Positions 42,207 to 51,783 of a DNA stretch of 64,000 nucleotides are shown piece after piece. The DNA is from Isoptericola croceus (lineage in GTDB: Bacteria > Actinomycetota > Actinomycetes > Actinomycetales > Cellulomonadaceae): positions 124,001 through 188,000 of the forward strand of contig NZ_JARLLG010000001.1 in NCBI RefSeq assembly GCF_029382255.1. Direction: 5' to 3'. The notes under the pieces were generated by a model. That model worked only from the letters and a program-made list of their open reading frames with translations. It was not told the DNA's origin and searched no databases. Position numbers and translations under genes: made by a program. Each line of letters opens with the position of its first letter. The first letter of the stretch is position 1.

Positions 42207-44520
42207 GAAGCCCAGCACCGGTGACGCCGGTATCGAGCTGCAGGTCGGGGGCATGACGTGCGCCTCGTGCGCGAACCGGATCGAGAAGAGGCTCAACCGG
42301 CTCGATGGCGTCACGGCGAGCGTGAACTACGCCACCGAGAGGGCGAGCGTCACCGGACCGGAGGGCCTGGACCCGCAGGCCCTGATCGCCGAGGTGGAGA
42401 AGGCCGGCTACACCGCGACGCTGCCGGTCCCTGCCGGGGGCGACGGCGACGGCGCCGGTGGCGAGCATGAGTCGGCCGAGGACGCCGAGCTGCGCCTGCT
42501 GCGACAGCGGCTGATCGGCGCCGCCGTCCTGTCGGTCCCGGTCGTCGCGATGGCGATGGTCCCCGCACTGCAGTTCGACTACTGGGGCTTCGCCTCGCTC
42601 GTGCTCGCCGCACCCGTGGTGGTGTGGGCCGGGTGGCCGTTCCACAGGGCGGCATGGACGAACCTGCGGCACGGCGCGGCCACGATGGACACCCTGATCT
42701 CGGTGGGCACGAGCTCGGCGCTGGTCTGGTCGATCGTCGCGCTGTTCCTCGGCACCGCCGGCGAGCCCGGCGTCGTGCACCCCTTCGAGCTGACCGTCTC
42801 GCGCAGCGACGGCCTGGGGCACATCTACCTCGAGGTCGGTGCGGGAGTCATCACCTTCATCCTGCTCGGCCGCTACTTCGAGAAGCGCTCCAAGCGCCGG
42901 GCCGGCGCAGCGCTGCGTGCCCTCCTGGAGCTGGGCGCCAAAGAGGTCTCCGTCCTTCGGGAGGGCCGTGAGCACCGCGTCCCCGTCGACGAGCTGACCG
43001 TCGGGGACGAGTTCGTGGTCCGGCCCGGGGAGAAGATCGCCACCGACGGAACCATCACCTCCGGCAGCAGCGCGATCGACGCGTCCATGCTCACCGGCGA
43101 ACCAATCCCGGTCGAGGTCTCCGCGGGCGACGACATCGCCGGGGCGACCGTCAACGCCGGTGGGCGGCTCGTGGTGCGGGCGACCCGGGTGGGATCAGAC
43201 ACCCAGCTCGCGCAGATGGCGAGGATGGTCGAGGACGCCCAGTCCGGCAAGGCCGAGATCCAGCGGCTCGCCGACCGGGTCTCGGGCGTGTTCGTGCCGA
43301 TCGCCATCGCGATCGCCGTCGGCACCCTGGGCGCGTGGATCGGCGCCGGGTTCCCGCTGTCGGCCGGCTTCACCGCCGCCGTCGCGGTCCTGATCATCGC
43401 CTGCCCCTGCGCCCTGGGCCTGGCCACGCCGACCGCGCTGCTGGTGGGCACCGGCCGGGGCGCGCAGATGGGTGTGCTCATCAAGGGGCCCGAGGTGCTG
43501 GAGTCGACCCGCTCGATCGACACGATCGTGCTGGACAAGACCGGCACCGTCACCACTGGCCGGATGACCCTCACCGATGTGGTGGCGGCTGACGGGGTGG
43601 ACCGGGCCGAGCTGCTGCGCCTGGCCGGGGGCTTGGAGGGAGCCTCGGAGCACCCGATCGCCCAGGCTGTCGCCACCGGTGCCGCCAGCGAGGTCGGGGA
43701 CCTGCCGGTCCCGGAGTCCTTCGAGAACATCGAGGGCAAGGGTGTTCAAGGGGTTGTCGACGGGCGCGCCGTGCTCGTGGGCCGGGAGACCCTGCTGGGG
43801 GAGTGGTCACAGCGCCTCGACGACTCCTTGCGGGCGGCGAAGCAGGCCGCCGAGGCCGAGGGCAGGACGGCGATCGCCGTCGGCTGGGACGGCGCGGCCC
43901 GCGGGGTGCTGGTGGTCTCGGACCAGGTCAAGCCCACCAGCGCTCAGGCCGTCGCCCAGTTCACCGAGCTCGGCCTGACCCCGGTGCTCCTGACCGGCGA
44001 CAACCAGACGGTGGCCGAGCAGGTCGCCGCCGAGGTCGGCATCGAGCAGGTGGTTGCCGAGGTGCTGCCGAAGGACAAGGTCGATGTCGTCGCCCGCCTC
44101 CAGGGTGAGGGCAAGGTCGTGGCCATGGTTGGTGACGGCGTCAACGACGCCCCCGCCCTCGCGCAGGCCGACCTCGGGCTCGCCATGGGCACCGGCACCG
44201 ACGTGGCGATCGAGGCCGCCGACATCACCCTGGTGCGCGGCGACCTGCGCGCTGCGGCCGACGCGATCCGGCTGGCTCGCCGGACGCTCAGGACGATCAG
44301 GACGAACCTGTTCTGGGCCTTCGCCTACAACACCGCCGCGATCCCGCTGGCCGCGTTCGGGCTGCTCAACCCGATGCTCGCCGGCGCAGCGATGGCCTTG
44401 TCCAGCGTGTTCGTCGTCTCCAACAGCCTGCGCCTACGGACGTTCCAGGCCCGCGCGGACGACGACGGCCAGGGCGCTCCTGCCGACCCGAGGCCGGTCC
44501 GCGAACCGGTGAACGCCTGA
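42196..44520 (+). CDS. copA: Cu(I)-exporting P1B-type ATPase
   Basis: A 774-residue copper pump. One N-terminal heavy-metal domain has GGMTCASC (C22, C25). Eight membrane helices include the CPC metal site ACPCALG (C403, C405). The phosphorylated Asp is D447 in [13 protein letters not shown] carries the HP motif, TGDN and GDGVNDAP complete the nucleotide and hinge parts. Length is normal for CopA with one metal domain. It pumps Cu+ out of the cytoplasm using ATP. The start at 42196 overlaps the upstream gene by 11 bases, so they are coupled. Confidence 0.95.
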   Translation: MTTEKPSTGDAGIELQVGGMTCASCANRIEKRLNRLDGVTASVNYATERASVTGPEGLDPQALIAEVEKAGYTATLPVPAGGDGDGAGGEHESAEDAELRLLRQRLIGAAVLSVPVVAMAMVPALQFDYWGFASLVLAAPVVVWAGWPFHRAAWTNLRHGAATMDTLISVGTSSALVWSIVALFLGTAGEPGVVHPFELTVSRSDGLGHIYLEVGAGVITFILLGRYFEKRSKRRAGAALRALLELGAKEVSVLREGREHRVPVDELTVGDEFVVRPGEKIATDGTITSGSSAIDASMLTGEPIPVEVSAGDDIAGATVNAGGRLVVRATRVGSDTQLAQMARMVEDAQSGKAEIQRLADRVSGVFVPIAIAIAVGTLGAWIGAGFPLSAGFTAAVAVLIIACPCALGLATPTALLVGTGRGAQMGVLIKGPEVLESTRSIDTIVLDKTGTVTTGRMTLTDVVAADGVDRAELLRLAGGLEGASEHPIAQAVATGAASEVGDLPVPESFENIEGKGVQGVVDGRAVLVGRETLLGEWSQRLDDSLRAAKQAAEAEGRTAIAVGWDGAARGVLVVSDQVKPTSAQAVAQFTELGLTPVLLTGDNQTVAEQVAAEVGIEQVVAEVLPKDKVDVVARLQGEGKVVAMVGDGVNDAPALAQADLGLAMGTGTDVAIEAADITLVRGDLRAAADAIRLARRTLRTIRTNLFWAFAYNTAAIPLAAFGLLNPMLAGAAMALSSVFVVSNSLRLRTFQARADDDGQGAPADPRPVREPVNA

Positions 44521-44553
44521 CCACCACCATCGACACCACGGAGAGGACCTTCC

Positions 44554-44739
44554 ATGACTGCCCGTGAGAACCTGAACCTGAACCTGAACCTGACCGAGGC
44601 CTCGGCCGGTCGCAGCTGCTGCGGCCACGCACCCGGTGCGGACGCCCAGGCCCAGGCCTCTGCCGGGGACGCGGCCGAGTGCTCGGCCCCGACCCCGACC
44701 GCCACGCCGCCGTCCGAGACCGGCCGGGAGCCGACATGA
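44554..44739 (+). CDS. small Cys-containing protein between two copper pumps
   Basis: A 61-residue protein, MTARENLNLNLNLT followed by RSCCGHAPGADAQ and an Ala/Thr/Pro-rich tail with one more Cys (AECSAP). CCGH could bind copper or a similar soft metal. The N-terminal Asn-Leu repeats are coded by four exact AACCTG units (44569-44592), a short tandem repeat. GGAGAGG stands about ten bases before the ATG, and the stop overlaps the CopB start by ATGA, which supports a real coupled gene. A metallochaperone-like role is a guess. Confidence 0.65.
   Translation: MTARENLNLNLNLTEASAGRSCCGHAPGADAQAQASAGDAAECSAPTPTATPPSETGREPT
44569..44592 (+). repeat. four copies of the hexanucleotide AACCTG
   Basis: Exact tandem repeat within the small Cys-protein gene, giving Asn-Leu four times. 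Copy changes would alter length by two residues without a frameshift. Confidence 0.9.
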
Positions 44740-46880
44740 CCGAGCACGGCCACCACCAGCCCACGACCTATGCGGGCCGCGACGACCACCGAGACGACCA
44801 CCGAGACGACCACGGTGGCCATGCTGAGCACCAGGACCATGACCACCACGGCCATGACCACCACGGCCATGACCGCCACGGCGGTCATGGGGACCACGTG
44901 GGGCAGTTCCGCCGGCTGTTCTGGGTCATGCTCGTCCTCGCCGTCCCTGTGGTGGCGTTCAACGAGATGTTCGCCCACCTGGTCGGCTACCACCTGCCGC
45001 AGGGCGAGTGGGTCTGGTGGGTCTCACCGGTGCTGGGAACCCTCGTCTATCTCTGGGGCGGACGGCCGTTCCTGACCGGCGGGCTGGAGGAGATCCGGTC
45101 GCGCCAGCCCGGGATGATGCTGCTGATCTCCCTGGCGATCACGGTCGCGTTCGTCGCTTCGTGGGGCGCCAGCCTGCGTCTGCTCGATCACGAGCTGAAC
45201 TTCTGGTGGGAGCTGGCGCTGCTGGTGGTCATCATGCTGCTGGGGCACTGGATCGAGATGCGCTCCCTGGCCCAGACCACCTCAGCGCTGGACTCCCTGG
45301 CCGCGCTGCTGCCCGACGAGGCCGAGAAGGTCGACGGAGACCAGGTCGTGAAGGTCGCACCGGCCGACCTGGTCGTCGGCGACGTGGTCGTCGTCCGGCC
45401 GGGCTCCTCGGTGCCCGCGGACGGGAAGATCGTCGACGGCGGTGCCAGCATGGACGAGTCGATGGTCACCGGCGAGTCCCGGCCCGTGCGGCGCGAGAGC
45501 GGCGAGCAGGTCGTCGCCGGCACGGTCGCCACCGACTCCGGGCTGCGCGTCGAGGTGACCGCGACCGGTGAGGACACCGCCCTGGCAGGAATCCAGAAGC
45601 TCGTCGTCGATGCCCAGGCGTCGTCCTCCCGTGCACAGCGGGTCGCCGATACCGCCGCGGCCTGGTTGTTCTGGTTCGCTCTCGGTGCAGCGGCCGTCAC
45701 CGCCGTGGTCTGGTCGCTCCTCGGCCTGCCCGACGACGCGGTGGTCCGGACGATCACCGTGCTCGTCATCGCCTGTCCGCACGCGCTGGGCCTGGCGATC
45801 CCGCTCGTGGTGTCCATCGCCACCGAACGTGCGGCCCGAGGGGGAGTGCTCGTCAAGGACCGCCTCGCGCTGGAGTCCATGCGCACCGTCGACGCGGTCC
45901 TGTTCGACAAGACAGGCACCCTCACCCAGGGCGAGCCCACCGTCACCGGCGTCGTACCTGGCGGGGACCGCAGCGAGGACTCGGTGCTCGCGCTGGCAGC
46001 CGCCGCCGAGACCGACAGCGAGCACCCGCTGGCCCGAGCCATCGTCGGGGCTGCGGGTGCCCGAGCGATCCGGGTGCCCGCTGCGACCGACTTCTCCTCG
46101 TCGCCGGCGGTCGGGGTCAAGGCCACCGTGGACGGCGCTGTCATCGAGGTCGGTGGTCCTCACCTGCTCGGCCGGCGCGGCCGGGACGAGCTGCCCGTCG
46201 CCGAGGCCTGGCGCGGGGAGGGCGCCATCATCCTCCACGTCCTCGCGGACGGTGAGGTTGTCGGTGCACTCCGCCTGGCCGACGAGGTCCGTCCCGAGTC
46301 TCGTGCGGCGGTCGACGCCCTGCATGCCGTCGGTGTGCAGGTCGTGATGATCACCGGCGACGCACAGGCGGTCGCCGACACGGTCGCGAGGGACCTCGGC
46401 ATCGACCGCGTCTTCGCAGGCGTCCGCCCCGAGGACAAGGCCGCCAAGGTCGCCGAGCTCCAGGACGAAGGCCGCAAGGTCGCGATGGTCGGTGACGGCG
46501 TCAACGACGCCCCTGCGCTCGCCCAGGCCGACGTCGGCATCGCGATCGGCGCCGGCACCGACGTGGCGATCGGTTCCGCCGGCGTCGTCCTGGCTTCCTC
46601 CGACCCTCGCTCGGTGCTCTCGGTGATCGATCTCTCCCGCGCCAGCTATCGGAAGATGAAGCAGAACCTGTGGTGGGCCGCCGGCTACAACATCATGGCT
46701 GTCCCGCTGGCCGCGGGGGTCCTCGCCCCGATCGGCTTCGTGCTTCCGATGAGCATCGGCGCGATGCTGATGTCCGCCTCCACCGTCGTCGTCGCGCTGA
46801 ACGCCCAGGTGCTGCGTCGCCTCGACCTGTCACCGGCGACCAGCACCGCCAAGATCGCCGCCCACGGCGCGGGTCGGTAG
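44736..46880 (+). CDS. copB: CopB-type P1B ATPase with His-rich N-terminus
   Basis: A 714-residue pump. Residues 1-55 are very rich in His/Asp (HGHHQPT, then degenerate repeats such as HDHHGHDHHGHD), replacing the Cys-type metal domain. The membrane site is CPH (VIACPHALG, C347-H349), the mark of CopB pumps, which export Cu(II)/Cu(I) or Ag. D391 in DKTGT is phosphorylated; SEHPLARA, TGDAQAV and GDGVNDAP are present. Having both CopA (CPC) and CopB (CPH) in one unit suggests broad copper/silver defence. The start overlaps the small gene upstream. Confidence 0.93.
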   Translation: MTEHGHHQPTTYAGRDDHRDDHRDDHGGHAEHQDHDHHGHDHHGHDRHGGHGDHVGQFRRLFWVMLVLAVPVVAFNEMFAHLVGYHLPQGEWVWWVSPVLGTLVYLWGGRPFLTGGLEEIRSRQPGMMLLISLAITVAFVASWGASLRLLDHELNFWWELALLVVIMLLGHWIEMRSLAQTTSALDSLAALLPDEAEKVDGDQVVKVAPADLVVGDVVVVRPGSSVPADGKIVDGGASMDESMVTGESRPVRRESGEQVVAGTVATDSGLRVEVTATGEDTALAGIQKLVVDAQASSSRAQRVADTAAAWLFWFALGAAAVTAVVWSLLGLPDDAVVRTITVLVIACPHALGLAIPLVVSIATERAARGGVLVKDRLALESMRTVDAVLFDKTGTLTQGEPTVTGVVPGGDRSEDSVLALAAAAETDSEHPLARAIVGAAGARAIRVPAATDFSSSPAVGVKATVDGAVIEVGGPHLLGRRGRDELPVAEAWRGEGAIILHVLADGEVVGALRLADEVRPESRAAVDALHAVGVQVVMITGDAQAVADTVARDLGIDRVFAGVRPEDKAAKVAELQDEGRKVAMVGDGVNDAPALAQADVGIAIGAGTDVAIGSAGVVLASSDPRSVLSVIDLSRASYRKMKQNLWWAAGYNIMAVPLAAGVLAPIGFVLPMSIGAMLMSASTVVVALNAQVLRRLDLSPATSTAKIAAHGAGR

Positions 46881-46898
46881 CGGCCGTCGCGGCGTCGG

Positions 46899-48512
46899 TC
46901 ACCGGGTCGGTGCCAGCGGGTGCATGACGAGGGAGCGGACGCGGGCAGCCCCGCCGTCGGTCACCACCGCGAGGCCGGTGGCTTCGGGTGAGGCGAAGTC
47001 GAGCAACGTGCCGGAGACCGCGCCGTCGCCGACGAACGCCTCGACCGAGCCGGAGTCCACCACGACCCGCAGCCGGACGGCCCCGTCGTCGTCCATGACC
47101 CGACCCGAGGTCACCTCCCGACGCCGCGCGAACGGGAGGTCGCCGCCGGTGTCAGGGTCGGCGAGGGTCTGCGGTCCGCCGGTCGTGCGGTCGAGGACCA
47201 GCCGGTCCCCGCCGACGGCGACCAGCGTGCCCGAGCCGTCCGCGCCACGGTGCACGCGCAGACCGATCGTCGCGCCGTCGGCGGGCTCGAGCTCGGCAAG
47301 GATCTCGTACGCCCCCGCTGTGTCACCGTCGGGCGGGGTGAGCACGAGCTCACCGTCCACCGACCCGTCGAGGGGGAGCTCCGCCGACCATGGTGCGCCG
47401 CGCAGTGCCGCGAGCTCGGCGACGGGTTCCTGGGTCAGCCGGATCGTGCCGTCCGGGTCGCTGCGCAGGCCGAGCTCGCGAGGCAGGCTCATGGCGTTGG
47501 TCCACGGTGAGGTCGGTGCGGCGTACGGGTAGTCCCAGTTACCCATCCAGGCCAGCCACACCCGCCGGCCATCGGGAGCGTGCTCCCACGTGCGGGCGGC
47601 GTAGAAGTCCTGGCTCACGTCCGTGAGCAGCCAGTCGGCAGGTTCGGTGTGACCCTCGGCAGCGAGGTCCCGGACGAAGGTCGTGCCGTCGAAGTGCCCG
47701 AGGAAGTACTGCGCGGTGGACCCGGCGGTCTCCGGGTTGGCGCCGACGGACACGTGGAGCACCCACAGGGTGCGGTCCGGGTCGCCGTCGACGGCGAGCG
47801 GGAACAGGTCGGGGCACTCCCAGACTCCGGCGTGCGTGCCCTGCCCGTCGCCGAACCTGCTCGCGAACTCCCACTCGACGAGGTCGGGGGAGCGGAAGAG
47901 CTCGATCGCGTCGCCGACCGAGACGCTCATCACCCAGGACCCGGTGGGCTCGTGCCAGAACACGGCGGGGTCGCGGAAGGCTGCCCGGCCGTCGTTCGGC
48001 AGGACGGGGTTGTCGGCAAAGCGCTGCCAGGTGCGGCCGCGGTCGGCGCTGGACGCGAGGCTCTGCGCCTCGCCGCCCTCGGTGGAGGTGTACACCGCGA
48101 CGAGGCCGCTGGCGGATTCCGCGAAGAGGCCCGACGAGTTCGCGCCGTCGACCACCACGGCGCCCGTGAGCGCCTGACCGAGGGCATCGTGCTCCAGGGC
48201 CGTGGGGAGGGTCTCCCAGTGCATCAGGTCGGTGCTCACGGCATGGGCCCACGTGCCCATCTGCTGGTGGAAGAGGTGCCACTCGCCCTCGTACCAGACG
48301 AGCCCGTTGGGGTCGGCCAGGCGGCCCTCGGGCGGGCTGTAGTGCACCAGGGGCCGCCACGGTTCGAGCGGCCGCTCCGGGTCGGGCCGTTCGGATGGTG
48401 GGGCGGGCGAGGGTGGGCCGGGCGTCGGTCCGTCGGGCTCGCGGCTGCATGCCGCGACCACGGCCGCTGCGGCACCGAGCGTGACCGCGAGGAACGCGCG
48501 TCGGGTGGACAC
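46899..48512 (-). CDS. GH32 beta-fructosidase, Tat-type lipoprotein
   Basis: A 537-residue surface-anchored enzyme. The N-terminus STRRAFLAVTLGAAAAVVAACS has twin Arg (R4, R5) and a lipobox Cys22, followed by a Pro-rich linker. The GH32 propeller has the nucleophile D67 in RLADPNG, where the usual Asn before Asp is Ala66, plus D181 in FRDPA and acid/base E232 in WECPD; the beta-sandwich follows from about 390. It probably trims levan or fructo-oligosaccharides at the cell surface. GTG at 48512 is supported by AAGGAGG eight bases before it. It lies downstream of levansucrase, same strand. Confidence 0.87.
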   Translation of the reverse strand: MSTRRAFLAVTLGAAAAVVAACSREPDGPTPGPPSPAPPSERPDPERPLEPWRPLVHYSPPEGRLADPNGLVWYEGEWHLFHQQMGTWAHAVSTDLMHWETLPTALEHDALGQALTGAVVVDGANSSGLFAESASGLVAVYTSTEGGEAQSLASSADRGRTWQRFADNPVLPNDGRAAFRDPAVFWHEPTGSWVMSVSVGDAIELFRSPDLVEWEFASRFGDGQGTHAGVWECPDLFPLAVDGDPDRTLWVLHVSVGANPETAGSTAQYFLGHFDGTTFVRDLAAEGHTEPADWLLTDVSQDFYAARTWEHAPDGRRVWLAWMGNWDYPYAAPTSPWTNAMSLPRELGLRSDPDGTIRLTQEPVAELAALRGAPWSAELPLDGSVDGELVLTPPDGDTAGAYEILAELEPADGATIGLRVHRGADGSGTLVAVGGDRLVLDRTTGGPQTLADPDTGGDLPFARRREVTSGRVMDDDGAVRLRVVVDSGSVEAFVGDGAVSGTLLDFASPEATGLAVVTDGGAARVRSLVMHPLAPTR

Positions 48513-48544
48513 CGGAGCTTCCTCCTTCATCGTGCCGGACGGCG

Positions 48545-48595
48545 GCCGGGCGGGGGGGGCCCCCCCCGGGGGGGGGGGGCCCCCCCCCGCCCGGC
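48545..48595. repeat. extreme G/C block with inverted arms, hairpin or assembly artefact
   Basis: Arms GCCGGGC (48545-48551) and GCCCGGC (48589-48595) flank 37 bases made only of homopolymers: G8, C8, G12, C9 (48552-48588). It lies between levansucrase and the GH32 lipoprotein gene. It could be a terminator-like hairpin limiting read-through, but such runs are also typical of base-calling trouble. Confidence 0.7.
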
Positions 48596-48617
48596 GGCGC
48601 CTTCTTCGTCGATCGAG

Positions 48618-50279
48618 CTATGGCTTGCCGGGGAACGGCGGCTTGCCGAAGTGCTTGTTGGCCGGGATGTCCCCGTAGCCGCCGAGCCCGCCGTCACCGT
48701 AGGTCCGGTCGACGACGGCGGTGTCACCGTCGATGTCGAGCTTGACGGTCGGAGCGAGGGTTCCGCCGCGCCGCACGTCCGGGTTGCCGATGGCGTCGAT
48801 GAAGGACTCGACGAGGCCGTCGGGCATCACGTAGTGCGAGTAGGCTTGGAACGCGTGCGCCGTCTGGGACGGGTCCGGGCTCGACGGGGTGCCGACAGGG
48901 TAGTTGAGGTTGGTCGGGTTGCCGAGCGCGAGCCCGCTCCCGTGGTTGAGCGGCTGGTAGTCGGACCGGATGCCGTCACCTACGAACCCGTACACGCCGT
49001 CCGGACCGTCGAGGGTCCAGTAGCGCGGTTCCTCGGCGTCCTGCTCAGGTCCTCGGGCGAACGTGTGCCGGTGCGAGATCGTGAACAGGTAGTACTTGCC
49101 GTCCTGGATGTAGATCTGCGGACGCTCGGTCTGGTCGTTCACGCAGTTGGCCGACAGGATCGGCGGCAGGTAGCTCCACTCGGTGAGGTCCTTGTTCTCC
49201 GCGACGGCGAGGCCCACGTTGCCCATCTGGACGTTCGCACCGGTGGCGGTGACGGTGTCCGGGTCCTCCGCGAGCGGTTCGCCCTCGCGGTACCCCAGGT
49301 CCTCCTCGGTGCACTCGACGGCCCCGCGGTCGCCCGCGGTGTTGCCCTCGAAGACCATGAACGTCTTGCCGGGGTGAGCCGGGTCCTCGAACGTGAACGG
49401 GTCCCGGTAGTTGACGAACGGGTTCTGCTCACGGGTCTGGTAGTACTCGCCGTCGGGCTTGAGCAGCTCGTGCTGCTCCTCCGCCCCGGTGAGCCAGACA
49501 CCCTTGCTGTTGGCCTTCAGCTTGGCTTCCGTCATCACGATGCGCGGATCGGCCGGCTGGATCTCCTGGTCCTGGTCGTCACGGTAGAACGCGACGGCCG
49601 TGTAGAAGATCTTGAGCTTCCCGCCCTCGAAGAAGCGGGTGGAGCCGGACCACTCGGTGACGGTCGAGAACGAGTCGTCCTCGTAGATCGTGCCGGCGGC
49701 TCCGTCGGGGAAGACGTTGCCGCCGTAGATCCAGCCACCGTCCTCGGGACGCTCGTCGGCCGGCACCCCGGCCTTGCGATAGAAGTAGCCCATGCGAGCG
49801 TTGGTGTGCCGGTCGTCGAAGTCGTAGCCGGCCTGGGCGTCGGCGGTCAGGGCGAAGATGACCTCCCAGCCCTTGAACGCGATCTGGTCGGAGTTCTCGT
49901 CCGTGAGGGTCCAGGTGTCCCAGACCCAGATCTGCTCCTCGCCCTCGTCCGTCATGATGGGGAAGGTCTCGGGGATCTCCGGCATCGTGTACGGCTCCGG
50001 CATCGAGTTCTCGCCGGCCGGGGCGTCCGGGTCGGACATCGCCCGGATCTGCAGGGCGTCGGCCCGGGTCCAGCGGGCGGTGAAGTCGTCCTCCGGGTCG
50101 AACGCCTCCTGGGTGTGGACGGTGGGCTCCGGGAAGCCCGGTTGGATCACGTCGTCGTGCGATGCCGTGGCCGACGTGGTCGCGACCGCGCTCATCGTGA
50201 GCACGAGGGCGCCGACGGCGATCAGCGCCGGCGCTGTACGGGCCGGGCGACACCCGGTGTGTGGGGTCCTGGTGGACAT
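48618..50279 (-). CDS. secreted GH68 levansucrase
   Basis: Builds levan from sucrose and releases glucose, outside the cell. The 553-residue protein has a signal peptide (cut near residue 40, ATTSATAS). The GH68 propeller shows the nucleophile D121 in VWDTW, the transition-state residue D293 in YRDPF and acid/base E385 in TERPQIY, with HTFARG and GFVGDGIRSDYQPLN further on. Length and motifs fit levansucrase; inulosucrase cannot be excluded. There is no wall-anchor motif. ATG at 50279 has GGAGG six bases before it. A LacI palindrome shared with the fructose operon lies 31 bases upstream. Confidence 0.92.
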   Translation of the reverse strand: MSTRTPHTGCRPARTAPALIAVGALVLTMSAVATTSATASHDDVIQPGFPEPTVHTQEAFDPEDDFTARWTRADALQIRAMSDPDAPAGENSMPEPYTMPEIPETFPIMTDEGEEQIWVWDTWTLTDENSDQIAFKGWEVIFALTADAQAGYDFDDRHTNARMGYFYRKAGVPADERPEDGGWIYGGNVFPDGAAGTIYEDDSFSTVTEWSGSTRFFEGGKLKIFYTAVAFYRDDQDQEIQPADPRIVMTEAKLKANSKGVWLTGAEEQHELLKPDGEYYQTREQNPFVNYRDPFTFEDPAHPGKTFMVFEGNTAGDRGAVECTEEDLGYREGEPLAEDPDTVTATGANVQMGNVGLAVAENKDLTEWSYLPPILSANCVNDQTERPQIYIQDGKYYLFTISHRHTFARGPEQDAEEPRYWTLDGPDGVYGFVGDGIRSDYQPLNHGSGLALGNPTNLNYPVGTPSSPDPSQTAHAFQAYSHYVMPDGLVESFIDAIGNPDVRRGGTLAPTVKLDIDGDTAVVDRTYGDGGLGGYGDIPANKHFGKPPFPGKP

Positions 50280-50309
50280 GTTGCCTCCGAGATCGGTGGT
50301 TTGTCCGGT

Positions 50310-50327
50310 GCTGACAACGTTGTCAGC
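50310..50327. promoter_or_regulatory. LacI-type operator before levansucrase, perfect 18-bp palindrome
   Basis: GCTGACAACGTTGTCAGC. It contains the same GACAACGTTGTC core as the operator at 19675-19692. It lies within the levansucrase leader region; a weak promoter (TTGCAG, 18 bases, TACCGT on the minus strand) stands further upstream. Confidence 0.75.
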
Positions 50328-50592
50328 GCGCCATTGCCCCGAGGTCCGGGGCGGCGTTGCACGGTAGGCAGGCCTTGAGCAGTGCTGCAACAGGAAGGCC
50401 TGAGATGTCGTCTCATGCCCTTTTCGTCATACGTTCACCAGCGGGCATGGGTGAGACTGCGCGCCAGATGCGACAAGAAGGCGTGACCACATGGTGAGAC
50501 GATTCTGTCGGACGCGCCGAAGTGCCCCAGCGCGCGCGGGCCGGCTCGGGCGACCATGACGGTTGACACCGTGCGTGTCGTGCGTCACAATT

Positions 50593-50624
50593 GCTCAATC
50601 GATTGAACGCTCAATCGATTGAAC
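50593..50624 (+). promoter_or_regulatory. tandem 16-bp operator of the second LacI regulator
   Basis: GCTCAATCGATTGAAC occurs twice, head to tail and exactly (50593-50608, 50609-50624). Each copy holds the perfect 12-base palindrome TCAATCGATTGA centred on CG. It ends 18 bases before the LacI start, so autoregulation is likely. The rest of the 363-base divergent gap (50280-50642) holds the levansucrase promoter and operator; nothing else is recognised there. Confidence 0.75.
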
Positions 50625-50642
50625 ATGGTGAGGAGGCCGACC

Positions 50643-51707
50643 GTGCCGCGAGCGCGCATCTCTGACGTGGCCCAGGTGGCTCGCGTCTCCACGAGCACCG
50701 TCTCGCTCGTGCTCAACGGCCGCACCGAGCGCATCTCACCCGCCACGCAGGAGCGCGTCCGCGAGGCGGCGGCCACGGTCGGGTACACGCCCAACTTCGT
50801 CGCGCGCGGGCTGCGCACCCAGCGCACCCGGACCCTCGGTCTCGTCTCCGACCAGATCGCGACCACACCGTTCGCCGGCCGGATGCTCGCCGGTGCTCAG
50901 GACGCCGCGCGCGAGCACGGCCACCTGCTGATCCTCGTGGACACCGGCGGCGACCCGGGCGTGGAGGCCGATGCCGTGCGGGCTCTCGCCGGCCAGCAGG
51001 TCGACGGCATGATCTACGCCGCCATGTGGCACCGCGTCGTCGACGTCCCGGCCGGCCTGCCGGCAGGGACCGTCTTCCTCGACTGCCGGCCGGCGACCGG
51101 CGGGTACCCCTCCGTGGTGCCCGACGACCGCGCCGGAGGCCGCGACGCGGTGCGCCTGCTCATCGAGGCCGGGCACCGGCGGATCGCCTACGCCGACATC
51201 GACGAGGACCAGCCCCCGATCGCCTCCGAGGAGCGGCACGAGGGCTACCTCGAGGCCCTCGCCGAGGTCGGCATCACGCCCGACCCGGCGCTGCACGTGC
51301 GGTACGAGTCGTCCGCGGCCGGCGGTCGTGCCGCCGCAGGCGAGCTCCTCGACCTGCCCGCGGACCGCCGTCCGACAGCCGTCTTCTGCTTCAACGACCG
51401 GATGGCCGCGGGGATCTACGTCGCGGCGCACCGCCGGGGGCTCGACGTCCCCGGGGATCTCTCGGTCGTCGGGTACGACGACCAGCAGCTCGTCGCCGGG
51501 GAGCTCGACCCGCCCCTGACGACCATCGCCCTGCCCCATGCACAGATGGGGCGCTGGGCCACCGAGGTCGCGCTCGGGGTGCGCACGCCCCCCGAGGACG
51601 ACCAACCTCACCTCGTACCGTGCCCGGTCGTGCACCGGGACTCGGTCGGTCCGCCGCCGGCAGCAGCGCCAACTCCGGCCGGCGACGGACCTCGAACCAA
51701 CCCGTGA
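50643..51707 (+). CDS. LacI-family regulator of the second sugar importer
   Basis: A 354-residue repressor with the helix-turn-helix ISDVAQVARVSTSTVSLVLNG and hinge ending VGYTPNFVARGL, then the sensor domain (LGLVSDQIATTPFAGRMLAG, VGYDDQQLVAGELDPPLTTI). GTG at 50643 has AGGAGG six bases upstream; the ATG at 50625 lies before that site. Its tandem operator overlaps its own promoter region. It is followed, 76 bases on, by the binding protein, two permeases and a GH-J enzyme, which it probably controls. The ligand is likely a fructo- or other oligosaccharide. Confidence 0.88.
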   Translation: MPRARISDVAQVARVSTSTVSLVLNGRTERISPATQERVREAAATVGYTPNFVARGLRTQRTRTLGLVSDQIATTPFAGRMLAGAQDAAREHGHLLILVDTGGDPGVEADAVRALAGQQVDGMIYAAMWHRVVDVPAGLPAGTVFLDCRPATGGYPSVVPDDRAGGRDAVRLLIEAGHRRIAYADIDEDQPPIASEERHEGYLEALAEVGITPDPALHVRYESSAAGGRAAAGELLDLPADRRPTAVFCFNDRMAAGIYVAAHRRGLDVPGDLSVVGYDDQQLVAGELDPPLTTIALPHAQMGRWATEVALGVRTPPEDDQPHLVPCPVVHRDSVGPPPAAAPTPAGDGPRTNP

Positions 51708-51783
51708 CCGTCCCGTCGATCGACAGGACAGCACAGAGCGAGTGCCGCGGCACCGACGCCGCGACACCAGGAAGGAACTTCAG

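Noticed and set aside
44778-44895. His/Asp repeat region considered as a separate DNA repeat element
   Set aside because: The degenerate 15-base repeats follow codon periodicity and encode the His-rich CopB N-terminus; they are explained by protein repeats.
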